Shown piece after piece: positions 43,565 to 51,684 of a stretch of 64,000 bases of DNA (within the stretch, counting starts at the first letter, position 1; every line of letters begins with the position of its first letter). The notes below the pieces were generated by a model that worked only from the letters and a program-made list of their open reading frames with translations, did no database searches and had not been told where the DNA came from. Made by a program: the position numbers and the translations under genes. This DNA comes from Thermococcus argininiproducens (GTDB lineage Archaea > Methanobacteriota_B > Thermococci > Thermococcales > Thermococcaceae). Location: assembly GCF_023746595.1 (NCBI RefSeq), contig NZ_CP080572.1, positions 1 through 64,000 of the forward strand, written 5' to 3'.

Positions 43565-44178
43565 TCAAGCACCTCCTCAAGAAGTGGTGTCACTGCGAAG
43601 CCATGGGAAAGGTTCCTTAAGGTAGCCTCATGAAAAAATCGATTCTGAGTGATTGTTCCATCCACTGGAAAAACAACATTAAAACCCCTCACAAAAGCCT
43701 CTCGGGCAGTAGTTTCACAACAGAGATGTGTCATGACACCGGTAACTATCACAGTCTCAATACCAAGTTTTCTCAAGAGCTCTTCAAGTTTCGTTCTATA
43801 GAATGCATTATACGTGTTTTTCTCAATGATAATCTTAGCAAACGGTTTGAAATTATCAAGAATTTCGTTAAGGGGATCTTCCCTATGCATCCCACTACCC
43901 CACCACCAAACCATTATCCCCTCTTTATGCGAATGGCGAGTAAAAATTATGGGAATTCCAAGGGCATTAATCTTTCCATAAAACTCTTCTAATCGAAATA
44001 TTAAAGCCTGTGAAGAAGGAAGATACGCAGGACTCTTAGGAACTAAAAAGTACTTTTGGAGATCAATGGCCAGAACAGCAGCTTTTTTAAATGATTTAAC
44101 CTTTTCCCACTTTCTTGGTCTAAAATATTTCTCCCTAACTTTCAAAATAAAGTCTTCAGTAAAATACTCTTCCTTCAT
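43546..44178 (-). CDS. Isochorismatase-family cysteine hydrolase
   Basis: A 210-residue alpha/beta hydrolase of the isochorismatase/nicotinamidase family. The catalytic triad is visible as Asp in VLAIDLQKYFL, Lys in IIIEKNTYNAF and Cys in THLCCETTAREAF, and the typical cis-peptide VTGVMTHL precedes the Cys. Substrate unknown (nicotinamide, carbamoylated amines or isochorismate are family options). It overlaps the oxidoreductase by 19 bases. Confidence 0.88.
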   Translation of the reverse strand: MKEEYFTEDFILKVREKYFRPRKWEKVKSFKKAAVLAIDLQKYFLVPKSPAYLPSSQALIFRLEEFYGKINALGIPIIFTRHSHKEGIMVWWWGSGMHREDPLNEILDNFKPFAKIIIEKNTYNAFYRTKLEELLRKLGIETVIVTGVMTHLCCETTAREAFVRGFNVVFPVDGTITQNRFFHEATLRNLSHGFAVTPLLEEVLEWLSLG

Positions 44179-44207
44179 GGTTAAAGATAGGAAAGAGAAT
44201 TTAAAAA

Positions 44208-44882
44208 TTATCTGTATTTAGCTATTGACCAGCTTCTTTCTCTATATCTTCCACGACTTTCTATCTCTTTAAGCCTCTCTTCGACTTCTTTCCTCTTTTT
44301 CTCGCCCCTGATTTCTTCATAACCCTTTAAAACTTCTTTAAAACCTCTTTCAAACCATTTATAGTGAGTGCTCTCCATTGCTCTCTTTAAAAGATGCAGA
44401 TCAACTCCTTGAGTCTCAAGGTTTATTTCGAATTCAGCGAGGCCAAAGTCTATAAAGTAAATCCTACCACCTCTAAGAATCATGTTGGAAGTCGTTAGGT
44501 CACCATGTACTATTCCAGCCTCGTGAAGTTTTCCAACTTGCCTTCCAATTTCTCTACACAGCTTCAGACGCTCTTCCATGTGAATTTTCTCCAAAAGTTC
44601 CTTTAACCTCTCGCCTTCAATGTATTCCATAACTATTTTCATTTCCTTTAAATCCACCTCATAAACGTAAGGAACATTAACTCCAAACTGTTTGGCCCTA
44701 TGCAGAATCCTAGCTTCTCTAACTGTCCGTTCCTTTCTCAATTTTTCGTCTATTTCTCTTATACGATAGCGCTTTGGAATACGGTGCTTTATGATGACCT
44801 TTTCATTGCTCCATGGAAAGTAGAGCTCTTCAAACCCTGCCAGATATATCTTTGCCTCAGCGCCTTGCTTTATCAATTTCAT
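44208..44882 (-). CDS. bud32: Bud32 kinase/ATPase of the KEOPS complex
   Basis: Component of KEOPS, which with Kae1 makes t6A37 in ANN-decoding tRNAs. The 224-residue minimal kinase shows LIKQGAEAKIYLA, VIIKHRIPKRYRIREID, catalytic HGDLTTSNMIL and metal-binding FIDFGLAEF, the Bud32/PRPK signature. ATG 44882 follows GTGGGTGAATC. Kae1 is a separate gene not in this window. Immediately upstream lies a small gene of unknown function on the same strand. Confidence 0.95.
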   Translation of the reverse strand: MKLIKQGAEAKIYLAGFEELYFPWSNEKVIIKHRIPKRYRIREIDEKLRKERTVREARILHRAKQFGVNVPYVYEVDLKEMKIVMEYIEGERLKELLEKIHMEERLKLCREIGRQVGKLHEAGIVHGDLTTSNMILRGGRIYFIDFGLAEFEINLETQGVDLHLLKRAMESTHYKWFERGFKEVLKGYEEIRGEKKRKEVEERLKEIESRGRYRERSWSIAKYR

Positions 44883-44887
44883 AAGAT

Positions 44888-45199
44888 TCACCCACTAATT
44901 CCCAATTCCTTAAGGATATTATGATTCCCGAACACAAATCTAATCAAGATAACGTCTTCAATTTTTAAAGTTATTATAACGCTATCATCTCTTACAACAA
45001 CCTTGGCTTCATCAATTTCGTTCTCTTCGAGTTTTTGGAGGACATATTCAAGTCGTTCATCCTTGTTTTTGAGCATATCGTCAAGGAGTGAGGCTCTGTT
45101 CTCGACCTCAACATCTAAGAGGTTATAGTTGCTAACTTTCTTTATAACTTCTTTGAGTCTCTCAGAATCTTTAATAGGATAAACCTTAATGCCTTCCAT
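44888..45199 (-). CDS. Unknown 103-residue protein upstream of bud32
   Basis: Not recognised. Acidic and helical in the first 60 residues, then a beta region (KVVVRDDSVIITLKIEDVILIRFVFGNH). ATG 45199 has AGGTGAAG upstream. It ends 5 bases before the bud32 start, so the two form an operon. It is too short for Cgi121 and too long for Pcc1, and neither signature is evident, so a KEOPS link is only contextual. Confidence 0.7.
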   Translation of the reverse strand: MEGIKVYPIKDSERLKEVIKKVSNYNLLDVEVENRASLLDDMLKNKDERLEYVLQKLEENEIDEAKVVVRDDSVIITLKIEDVILIRFVFGNHNILKELGISG

Positions 45200-45264
45200 T
45201 TTCTTCACCTGAGATTATTTGCTTTGTAATGTATTAAAGTTTCCTTAGGGTACTCACCAAAAGC

Positions 45265-45273
45265 CTTAAATAC
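45265..45273 (+). promoter_or_regulatory. TATA box of the membrane-protein/regulator operon
   Basis: CTTAAATAC following a purine-rich AAAAGC BRE; it directly abuts the palindrome at 45274-45299, so a bound repressor would cover the RNA start. Confidence 0.6.
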
Positions 45274-45299
45274 TTTGTCAACTTACATAAGTTGACAAA
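45274..45299. promoter_or_regulatory. Perfect 12+2+12 palindrome, probable operator
   Basis: TTTGTCAACTTA (45274-45285), CA, then its exact complement TAAGTTGACAAA (45288-45299). It lies between the TATA box and ATG 45323 of an operon whose last gene is a helix-turn-helix protein, which suggests autorepression. Confidence 0.7.
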
Positions 45300-45322
45300 A
45301 ATTAGGATCCCAAGGTGGAAGT

Positions 45323-45979
45323 ATGAAGGTGGAGGGAGCATACCCTATCACGTCAGGGAAGATATCTATGCTCTCTGAAATATTGGCAATTGTATTCCTT
45401 GTTTTGGGTGCATTTTATTTAGAAAAAAGCATTTTTGTTTGGGTTGCCATAATATTTTTTATCTTCTCTTCTGGAACGGGTGTAGAAAGTAGGGACAATT
45501 TGCTAATTCTAAAATATCCACTTGAAAAGGTCAAAATACCGTTTGACGAGATCAGGGAAGTAATGCTTGCAAGTGAGCTCAAAGGAGTAGTATTGTTTAA
45601 ATACACTGGAAAGAAAACTAGCTTCCCACTCATTCTTTTGGTCGTGTTATTTATCACCACCTCTTGGACAGAACCCCCCATAACTTTTCTGACGTGGATG
45701 TTTAGTGTTTGGATTGCTTTTCTCCTTGTTATCTTTTTACCGGTGTATACCTTAAGAGAAAACTTTGGGAAAATCTTTTTAACATCTTTAGGAGTATCAA
45801 TGGCCGTATCTATTTTCATCATAAAAAGTATTGCTCTTGGATTATTGAGTGCATTGACATTTTTGATTTTTATGGTCTTTTACGTAATGGTTGATTATGT
45901 GATAATAGCCACGGAGAAAGAAACTTTCGTGATCAGTTGCCTAAATGGAAAAAGGTTATTACAACTTTTAAGAGGGTAA
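45323..45979 (+). CDS. Membrane protein with PH-like cytoplasmic segments (paralogue A)
   Basis: A 218-residue protein of unknown function: two hydrophobic segments near the start (about 15-55), a beta-rich soluble stretch (LLILKYPLEKVKIPFDEIREV), four further hydrophobic segments, and a C-terminal beta segment (YVIIATEKETFVISCLNGKRLLQLL). The soluble pieces look like a bacterial-type PH domain split by membrane helices. ATG 45323 follows AAGGTGGAAG. First gene of a three-gene operon under the 45274-45299 palindrome; the next gene is a paralogue 4 bases downstream. Confidence 0.75.
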   Translation: MKVEGAYPITSGKISMLSEILAIVFLVLGAFYLEKSIFVWVAIIFFIFSSGTGVESRDNLLILKYPLEKVKIPFDEIREVMLASELKGVVLFKYTGKKTSFPLILLVVLFITTSWTEPPITFLTWMFSVWIAFLLVIFLPVYTLRENFGKIFLTSLGVSMAVSIFIIKSIALGLLSALTFLIFMVFYVMVDYVIIATEKETFVISCLNGKRLLQLLRG

Positions 45980-45983
45980 AACA

Positions 45984-46694
45984 ATGAGACTGGAAGGAAT
46001 TAAACCCTCGAACTTCAGTGGCCCTGCTTTATTGTTGGTTGTTTTAGCATTCATGATATTTATATTAGGGACATTGGATTTTCTTCAATTGAAGTTTATA
46101 ACAGGTGCGTGGGTACTGATATTCGCATCGTGGGGAATTTCAGTTGAACTTGAGGGGAAAACGTTAATCCTTAAGTATGCTTTCGGATTACTAAAGATAA
46201 AAATCAAATGGGAAGATATTGAGGAGATTCTAATCCTAAACAAGTTGGACAGAGGCATTTTTATTAAGTACTTCCCAGAAATCGGAATATTATATGCAGG
46301 ATTGCTAATTTATGCTTTATATTCCTTCTTTGCATTTCCTAGAGATCTTTTGTTAGGTTATTACATGGGGTCTATTGGAGTAATTGTATTCTCATTAGCT
46401 ATATTAATTTCGTGGAGCATACCTTTTAGAAAAAGTTATTATAGATGGGCTGGATTGTTATTTTGCTTTTCTTTGGGGATAGTCCTTATATGGCTCAAGA
46501 TACGTTCCTTTGAATCAATGCCATTATTTATAGTGTGGATATTACTCGCTAGCTTTGCGACTTTGGAGACAGACAGCACTGATTATATAGTCTTAAAAAC
46601 GCGAAAAGGCAGGTACCTCCTAACTTCTAATGCTCCCAAAGATAAAGTAGAAAGAGCCCTTAAAGCGATTATGGAGGCTTTAAGTGATGATTAA
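45984..46694 (+). CDS. Membrane protein with PH-like cytoplasmic segments (paralogue B)
   Basis: A 236-residue protein with the same layout as its upstream neighbour: two N-terminal hydrophobic segments, ISVELEGKTLILKYAFGLLKIKIKWEDIEEILI, four more segments, and a C-terminal DYIVLKTRKGRYLLTSNAPKDKVERALKAI that closely resembles the end of bacterial PH-domain proteins. The pair probably arose by duplication and may form a heteromer. Its stop lies inside the regulator gene (8-base overlap). Confidence 0.75.
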   Translation: MRLEGIKPSNFSGPALLLVVLAFMIFILGTLDFLQLKFITGAWVLIFASWGISVELEGKTLILKYAFGLLKIKIKWEDIEEILILNKLDRGIFIKYFPEIGILYAGLLIYALYSFFAFPRDLLLGYYMGSIGVIVFSLAILISWSIPFRKSYYRWAGLLFCFSLGIVLIWLKIRSFESMPLFIVWILLASFATLETDSTDYIVLKTRKGRYLLTSNAPKDKVERALKAIMEALSDD

Positions 46695-47079
46695 ACTTCC
46701 AGAGAGTATGGAGAAGATATGGACAATGAGAGCTAAAGAAATGAGAGAGGTGGAGATAGCCGAAACTCTCGAAATATCTAGACAAGCAGTGAACAAGGCC
46801 TTAAAGGATGCTAAAGCTAAGCTCTTTGAAGCGTTTTTTGCACTAGCGGAGACTTTTTCGTGGGAGATTATAAGAGTAAATGCTGAAAAAGGATTCATGG
46901 TTGCAAAAGGAAAGTGTAAAGAGAAGGATGTAAGGGTTTATGCTTTTTACATCCCCAAAAAAGGTATAAAAGGATTTTTTGATGAGGATATTCCAGATTA
47001 CATCATTCAACATGCTTTGGGAATAAAATTAATCAAAAAACCTGACAAAAAAGAATTAATAAAAGTTCTAGAAACGTAA
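46687..47079 (+). CDS. Helix-turn-helix regulator of the membrane-protein operon
   Basis: A 130-residue protein with an N-terminal helix-turn-helix (IWTMRAKEMREVEIAETLEISRQAVNKALKDAKAKL, about 10-45), similar to sigma-region-4/Tfx-type domains, followed by a ligand- or dimerisation-type domain of about 80 residues. ATG 46687 overlaps the end of paralogue B. As the last gene behind a perfect palindrome, it probably represses its own operon; the signal is unknown. Confidence 0.8.
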   Translation: MIKLPESMEKIWTMRAKEMREVEIAETLEISRQAVNKALKDAKAKLFEAFFALAETFSWEIIRVNAEKGFMVAKGKCKEKDVRVYAFYIPKKGIKGFFDEDIPDYIIQHALGIKLIKKPDKKELIKVLET

Positions 47080-47080
47080 A

Positions 47081-47731
47081 TCAGACGTTCTTGAAAATTG
47101 ACTTTTTCAATCCCTTTTCGTAGTCCAAAAACCTTCTTATTTTTGCTCTTCCTTTAGTGATCTCCGTAAGGTATTTTGCAAAATCCTCTACCTTCTCTGG
47201 AAAGAGATCCACAACAAATTTAATATCACTTCTAAATTCACGCTGGATGAGTTCCCCATTAAATTTCTCAATCGTCCTTTCAACAGTGTTGTAAAGGTTA
47301 TATGGAAAAGTCACCTCCACAGGTTCTTTTTTGATAACCTCCACTATACCTGCACTCTCTACGACCTCGCTTGTCGTCTCAGTGTATGCCTTTATCAACC
47401 CACCATAACCAAGCTTTGTGCCTCCGAAATACCTTGTAACAACAACCACAACATTTTCTAAGCCCTTATATTCAAGAACCTTCAGAACGGGCCTTCCCGC
47501 ACTTCCTCTAGGTTCACCGTCATCATCATAGTGAATAATAAGAGTATTACCTTCCCTAACTCGATAAGCAGAAACATTATGAGCGGCATCAGCATGAGCT
47601 TCTTTAACCTTTGCAACGAATTCTTTAGCCTCTTTTTCGCTTTTTGCCGATACTGCGTAACCTATAAAAAGGGAGTCTACATAGGTTTTTTCGACTTTTC
47701 CAAAACTCTTGATCGTTTTATAACTCCCCAT
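47081..47731 (-). CDS. IMPACT/YigZ-family protein (UPF0029)
   Basis: A 216-residue YigZ homologue: N-terminal domain with the family signature HYDDDGEPRGSAGRPVL and VTRYFGGTKLGYGGLIKAY, then a C-terminal ferredoxin-like domain (about 140-205). Eukaryotic IMPACT controls Gcn2; prokaryotic members are thought to act on translation or RNA, unproven. Convergent with the regulator gene (2-base gap). Confidence 0.92.
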   Translation of the reverse strand: MGSYKTIKSFGKVEKTYVDSLFIGYAVSAKSEKEAKEFVAKVKEAHADAAHNVSAYRVREGNTLIIHYDDDGEPRGSAGRPVLKVLEYKGLENVVVVVTRYFGGTKLGYGGLIKAYTETTSEVVESAGIVEVIKKEPVEVTFPYNLYNTVERTIEKFNGELIQREFRSDIKFVVDLFPEKVEDFAKYLTEITKGRAKIRRFLDYEKGLKKSIFKNV

Positions 47732-47846
47732 AAGGGAAGTTAGGACAAGCTAAACTTAAGAATCTTTTGGGACCTTTTTCCTGTATTTTGTCCAAAATAA
47801 CTTGAAATCATTATCATATATACTACAAATTAATTTAATACTTGAC

Positions 47847-47889
47847 TTTTAAATAGAAATCTTTTTATAGAGCCCTAACGAAAGGCTCT
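47847..47889 (+). promoter_or_regulatory. Thermosome promoter with a small inverted repeat near the RNA start
   Basis: TTTTAAATA (47847-47855) is the TATA box. AGAGCC (47869-47874) and its complement GGCTCT (47884-47889) flank the predicted RNA start near 47876, which could form a leader hairpin or mark a heat-shock regulator site. AAAGGAGGTAATTGAG precedes ATG 47914. Confidence 0.5.
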
Positions 47890-47913
47890 TGTTCAATAAA
47901 GGAGGTAATTGAG

Positions 47914-49560
47914 ATGATGGTAGGACAAGGAGGACAACCCGTTGTTATTCTTCCAGAAGGTACCCAAAGATATGTGGGCAGAGACGCCCAGAGACTAAAT
48001 ATTTTGGCTGCCAGAGTAATAGCAGAAACCGTAAGGACTACTCTTGGTCCAAAGGGTATGGATAAAATGCTTGTTGACAGTCTTGGAGATATAGTAATCA
48101 CAAACGATGGTGCAACAATTCTGGAGCAGATTGACGTTCAACACCCAGCAGCTAAGATGATTATTGAGATTGCAAAGACTCAAGACAAGGAAGCTGGAGA
48201 TGGGACAACTTCAGCTGTCGTTATTGCAGGTGAGCTCCTTGCAAAGGCAGAGGAGCTTTTAGATCAGAATATCCACCCAAGCATAATCATCAAAGGTTAC
48301 ACACTCGCAGCTGAGAAAGCCCAAGAGATAATTGACAAAATAGCCATCAGTGTTGAACCTGACAATGAGGAAACTCTCACAAAGATAGCTTCAACATCAG
48401 TAACAGGTAAAAATGCCGAGAGCCACAAAGAGCTTTTGGCAAAACTCGCAGTTAATGCTGTTAAGCAAGTTGCTGAAAAACTTGACAGCAAATACGTTGT
48501 TGATATCGACAACATTAAGCTTGAGAAGAAAGAGGGTGGAAGTGTTAAGGATACCCAACTTATCAGGGGTGTAGTTATTGACAAAGAGAGAGTCCACCCA
48601 AGAATGCCAAAAAAGATAGAAGGTGCTAAAATTGCTCTCATTAATGAGGCACTTGAAGTTAAAAAGACAGAAACTGATGCAAAAATAAACATCACAAGCC
48701 CAGATCAGCTTTATGCTTTCCTTGAGCAAGAGGAAAAGATGCTCCAAGAAATGGTAGAGCAAGTGGCCGCCACTGGTGCAAACGTTCTCTTCTGCCAAAA
48801 GGGAATCGATGATTTGGCCCAGCACTACCTTGCCAAGGCTGGTATATTGGCTGTTAGAAGGGTTAAGAAGAGTGATATGGAGAAGCTTGCCAAGGCAACT
48901 GGTGCAAAGATCGTCACAAACGTTAAAGACTTAACAAGTGAGGACCTCGGTTATGCCGAACTTGTTGAAGAGAGAAAAGTTGCTGGAGAAAACATGATCT
49001 TTGTTGAAGGGTGCAAGAATCCAAAAGCAGTCACAATCCTAATCAGAGGAGGAACAGAACACGTCGTTGACGAAGTAGAAAGAGCCCTCGAGGACGCAAT
49101 AAAAGTTGTTAAAGATGTTATGGAAGATGGTGCAATCTTACCTGGTGGAGGAGCTACTGAGCTTGAGCTCAGCATTAAGATAGATGAATTTGCCAAACAA
49201 GTCGGTGGAAAAGAACAACTTGCCATTGAATCATTTGCAGAAGCTTTGAAGATTATTCCAAAGACCCTTGCAGAAAACGCTGGACTTGACACAATCGACG
49301 TTCTCGTCAAAGCAATAAGCGAACACAAGAACAAAGGAAAGGCAATAGGTGTCGATGTTTTCGGTGGCGAACCAGCAGATATGATCGAAAGAGGAGTAAT
49401 TGAACCAGCAAGAGTAAAGAGACAGGCAATAAAGAGTGCAAGTGAAGTTGCAATAATGATCCTTAGAATCGACGATGTCATAGCAGCAAAACTCTCAAAA
49501 GGCGAAGGTAAAGGCGGCGAAATGGGTGGCGGAATGGGCGGAATGCCCGGTATGATGTGA
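47914..49560 (+). CDS. Thermosome (group II chaperonin) subunit
   Basis: Forms the double-ring, ATP-driven protein-folding chamber. The 548 residues show [35 protein letters not shown], and ILPGGGATE, with a C-terminal Gly-Met-rich tail ([11 protein letters not shown]) that lines the ring interior. A single gene with strong promoter and ribosome binding site, as expected for a major heat-shock protein. Confidence 0.98.
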   Translation: MMVGQGGQPVVILPEGTQRYVGRDAQRLNILAARVIAETVRTTLGPKGMDKMLVDSLGDIVITNDGATILEQIDVQHPAAKMIIEIAKTQDKEAGDGTTSAVVIAGELLAKAEELLDQNIHPSIIIKGYTLAAEKAQEIIDKIAISVEPDNEETLTKIASTSVTGKNAESHKELLAKLAVNAVKQVAEKLDSKYVVDIDNIKLEKKEGGSVKDTQLIRGVVIDKERVHPRMPKKIEGAKIALINEALEVKKTETDAKINITSPDQLYAFLEQEEKMLQEMVEQVAATGANVLFCQKGIDDLAQHYLAKAGILAVRRVKKSDMEKLAKATGAKIVTNVKDLTSEDLGYAELVEERKVAGENMIFVEGCKNPKAVTILIRGGTEHVVDEVERALEDAIKVVKDVMEDGAILPGGGATELELSIKIDEFAKQVGGKEQLAIESFAEALKIIPKTLAENAGLDTIDVLVKAISEHKNKGKAIGVDVFGGEPADMIERGVIEPARVKRQAIKSASEVAIMILRIDDVIAAKLSKGEGKGGEMGGGMGGMPGMM

Positions 49561-49600
49561 TTTCTCTTCTTTACTTTCAATTCTTCTTTTTAAAACTTTA
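49561..49600 (+). terminator. T-rich terminator of the thermosome gene
   Basis: Several pyrimidine runs (TTTCTCTTCTTTACTTTC, TTCTTCTTTTT) directly after the stop, fitting oligo-T termination. Confidence 0.45.
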
Positions 49601-49671
49601 AAAGACCTTAATTGATTCTAAAAACGAATTTACAGGACAATTTAGTGAAAAAATACAGTGAAAAAGAAAAA

Positions 49672-50805
49672 TCATCCTAAAACTGACAATAGCACACCAG
49701 CAGCTACTGCAGTTCCAATAACTCCAGCAACGTTTGGACCCATAGCATGCATGAGGATAAAGTTCCCAGGATCCTCTTTTGTCGCTAGTTTTTGGACAAC
49801 TCTTGCACTCATCGGGACTGCCGATACTCCAGCTGCACCAATCATTGGGTTTATCCTTCCACCACTAAGTTTCATCATGAACTTTCCTAAGAGGACTCCT
49901 CCTGCAGTAGCACTAGCAAAAGCAATAACACCAAGAAGGAGGATCTTTATAGTACTTAAGGTCAAAAAGCTTTCTGCCTGCATTGTAGAACCAACACCAA
50001 GACCAAGGAAGATCGTGACAATGTTCATAAGCTCTTCCCTAGCAGCTTTACTGAGTCTTTCAACGACACCACTTTCTCTAAAGAGATTTCCTATCATTAG
50101 CATTCCAACTAACGGGGCAGCTGAAGGTACTAAAAGACCGATAATTATCATTGAAGCAATTGGGAAGATAACTTTTTCTCTCTTTGAAACTGGCCTTAAT
50201 TGCTCCATTCTTATTTTTCTTTCTTCTGGTGTCGTTAGGGCCTTAATCACCGGTGGCTGGATTATTGGAACAAGGCTCATATAAGAGTAAGCTGCAACAG
50301 CAGTAGCTCCAAGTAAATGGGGAGCAAGCTTTGTTGTAAGGTAAATTGTAGTTGGCCCATCAGCTCCACCAATAATCCCTATTGAAGCTGCTTCTTGGGG
50401 GTTAAAACCTAAAGCAACGGCTGTAAGCATTGCAATGAAAACACCTATCTGAGCTGCTGCACCAAGTAAAGCCGTTTTTGGATCAGCAATCATTGGTCCG
50501 AAATCTGTCATTGCTCCCAATCCAAAGAATATCAGCAATGGCACTATTTCTGTATCGATGAGGTAGTGCTTGATAAGATAAAACAACCCTGGATGATGAG
50601 GATCAGCACTCAAAATTCCTGTTAATGGAAGGTTTACCAATACAGCACTAATCCCAATTGGGAGCAATAACAAGGGTTCCATTTCATACCTTATGGCCAG
50701 ATACATTAAGGTAAACCCAACTAAGATCATTATTACATTTCCTATTGTTAGATGAAAAAGACCAATATTAGTAAAAAAGTCAACTATTGCTTGCTCCAAT
50801 CCCAT
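49672..50805 (-). CDS. Na+-pumping methylmalonyl-CoA (oxaloacetate-type) decarboxylase, beta subunit
   Basis: The membrane subunit that couples decarboxylation of the carboxybiotin to Na+ export. The 377-residue protein has about 10-11 hydrophobic segments and the conserved [15 protein letters not shown] motif with the Na+-site Asp, plus the VGSTMQAE motif. Last gene of the operon carboxyltransferase - small membrane subunit - biotin carrier - beta, so the composition of a MmdA/D/C/B pump is complete apart from the optional epsilon chain. Confidence 0.93.
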   Translation of the reverse strand: MGLEQAIVDFFTNIGLFHLTIGNVIMILVGFTLMYLAIRYEMEPLLLLPIGISAVLVNLPLTGILSADPHHPGLFYLIKHYLIDTEIVPLLIFFGLGAMTDFGPMIADPKTALLGAAAQIGVFIAMLTAVALGFNPQEAASIGIIGGADGPTTIYLTTKLAPHLLGATAVAAYSYMSLVPIIQPPVIKALTTPEERKIRMEQLRPVSKREKVIFPIASMIIIGLLVPSAAPLVGMLMIGNLFRESGVVERLSKAAREELMNIVTIFLGLGVGSTMQAESFLTLSTIKILLLGVIAFASATAGGVLLGKFMMKLSGGRINPMIGAAGVSAVPMSARVVQKLATKEDPGNFILMHAMGPNVAGVIGTAVAAGVLLSVLG

Positions 50806-50811
50806 TCTCCA

Positions 50812-51297
50812 TCACCCAAGTTCTATCAATGCTTGTCCTGTGTCAACTGTATCTCCTTCCTTAACAAGAATTCTCTTTACAACTCCCTCACTAGGGGAAG
50901 GGATCTCATTTTCCATTTTCATGGCTTCCAAAATAAGAAGTCCTTGGCCCAATTTGACCTGCTCTCCTTCCCTAACGAGAATTTTCAAGATCTTACCTGG
51001 CATTGGAGCAGTGACTACGCCTTCCCCACTAACAGAGGGTGTAGGAGCGCTAGGCACTTCAACTGGAGCTGCGGGAGTTGGGGCCGAAGGAAGAGATGGT
51101 GCAGGTGCAGAGGGTACACTTACACTTTGAGCAGGTGCTTGAAATACACCCATCGGAATTCCAAGATCTTTAGCTTCTACATCATAGCTTTCTCCCTCAA
51201 AGCTGACTTTAAACCTTCCTCCTCCAAGTTCTTCAACTTCAACTTCATAAAGAACACCATCAACAATGACCTTGACTTTACCTTTCATCCTCACCAT
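50812..51297 (-). CDS. Biotin carboxyl carrier protein of the decarboxylase (gamma subunit)
   Basis: Carries CO2 on biotin between the carboxyltransferase and the membrane pump. The 161 residues are an N-terminal region, an Ala/Pro-rich flexible linker (about 50-90) and a biotinyl domain with the biotinylated Lys in ILEAMKMENEI. ATG 51297 overlaps the stop of the small membrane subunit; ATG 51288 is an alternative with GGTGAGG ahead of it. Confidence 0.94.
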   Translation of the reverse strand: MVRMKGKVKVIVDGVLYEVEVEELGGGRFKVSFEGESYDVEAKDLGIPMGVFQAPAQSVSVPSAPAPSLPSAPTPAAPVEVPSAPTPSVSGEGVVTAPMPGKILKILVREGEQVKLGQGLLILEAMKMENEIPSPSEGVVKRILVKEGDTVDTGQALIELG

Positions 51298-51674
51298 GCC
51301 CCCATTTCATAATTAAAGTTTTCAACTTCCTCTATTTGAGATTGAACACCATATAAACGCCAAGCGTCTGAAGGTTTTTTCTTAAAGGGTAACGGCCTGA
51401 GTTGGGCATTTTTCTCAGCTACATAGGCCAAAATTGCTGCAGTAATAATTGCAAGCTTCTTTGGTTCGATAGAGGGTCTCTTTTCCTCCACTTTAACTTC
51501 TTCCTTAGGTTTTGGTGGAGTCTCAATAACTTGCCTTTCTTTCTCAATTAATGTCCTTTCCAAGTACCCAATACCATACATTGCTAATGCCAAAATGCTC
51601 AGCACTAAGAAAACCACGGTTACTCCTAAAATAGTAATATAAAGGCCCTCAAGGAAAAATTCCCAAGTAACCAT
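51291..51674 (-). CDS. Small membrane subunit of the decarboxylase (OadG/MmdD type)
   Basis: A 127-residue protein with one N-terminal membrane helix (about 8-35), a charged Glu/Lys/Pro linker, and a C-terminal region typical of OadG/MmdD, which holds the complex together. ATG 51674 is chosen because GAGGTG lies six bases upstream; the frame is open to 51683. It lies 11 bases after the carboxyltransferase gene and overlaps the biotin carrier. Confidence 0.88.
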   Translation of the reverse strand: MVTWEFFLEGLYITILGVTVVFLVLSILALAMYGIGYLERTLIEKERQVIETPPKPKEEVKVEEKRPSIEPKKLAIITAAILAYVAEKNAQLRPLPFKKKPSDAWRLYGVQSQIEEVENFNYEMGAW

Positions 51675-51684
51675 TTTTTGCACC

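Noticed and set aside
48951-49580. Long open frame (209 codons) antisense to the thermosome gene, and a 208-codon frame antisense to the decarboxylase beta subunit at 49658-50284
   Set aside because: Both are mirror images of highly biased, hydrophobic or Gly-rich genes; no ribosome binding site, and the sense strand encodes unmistakable proteins.
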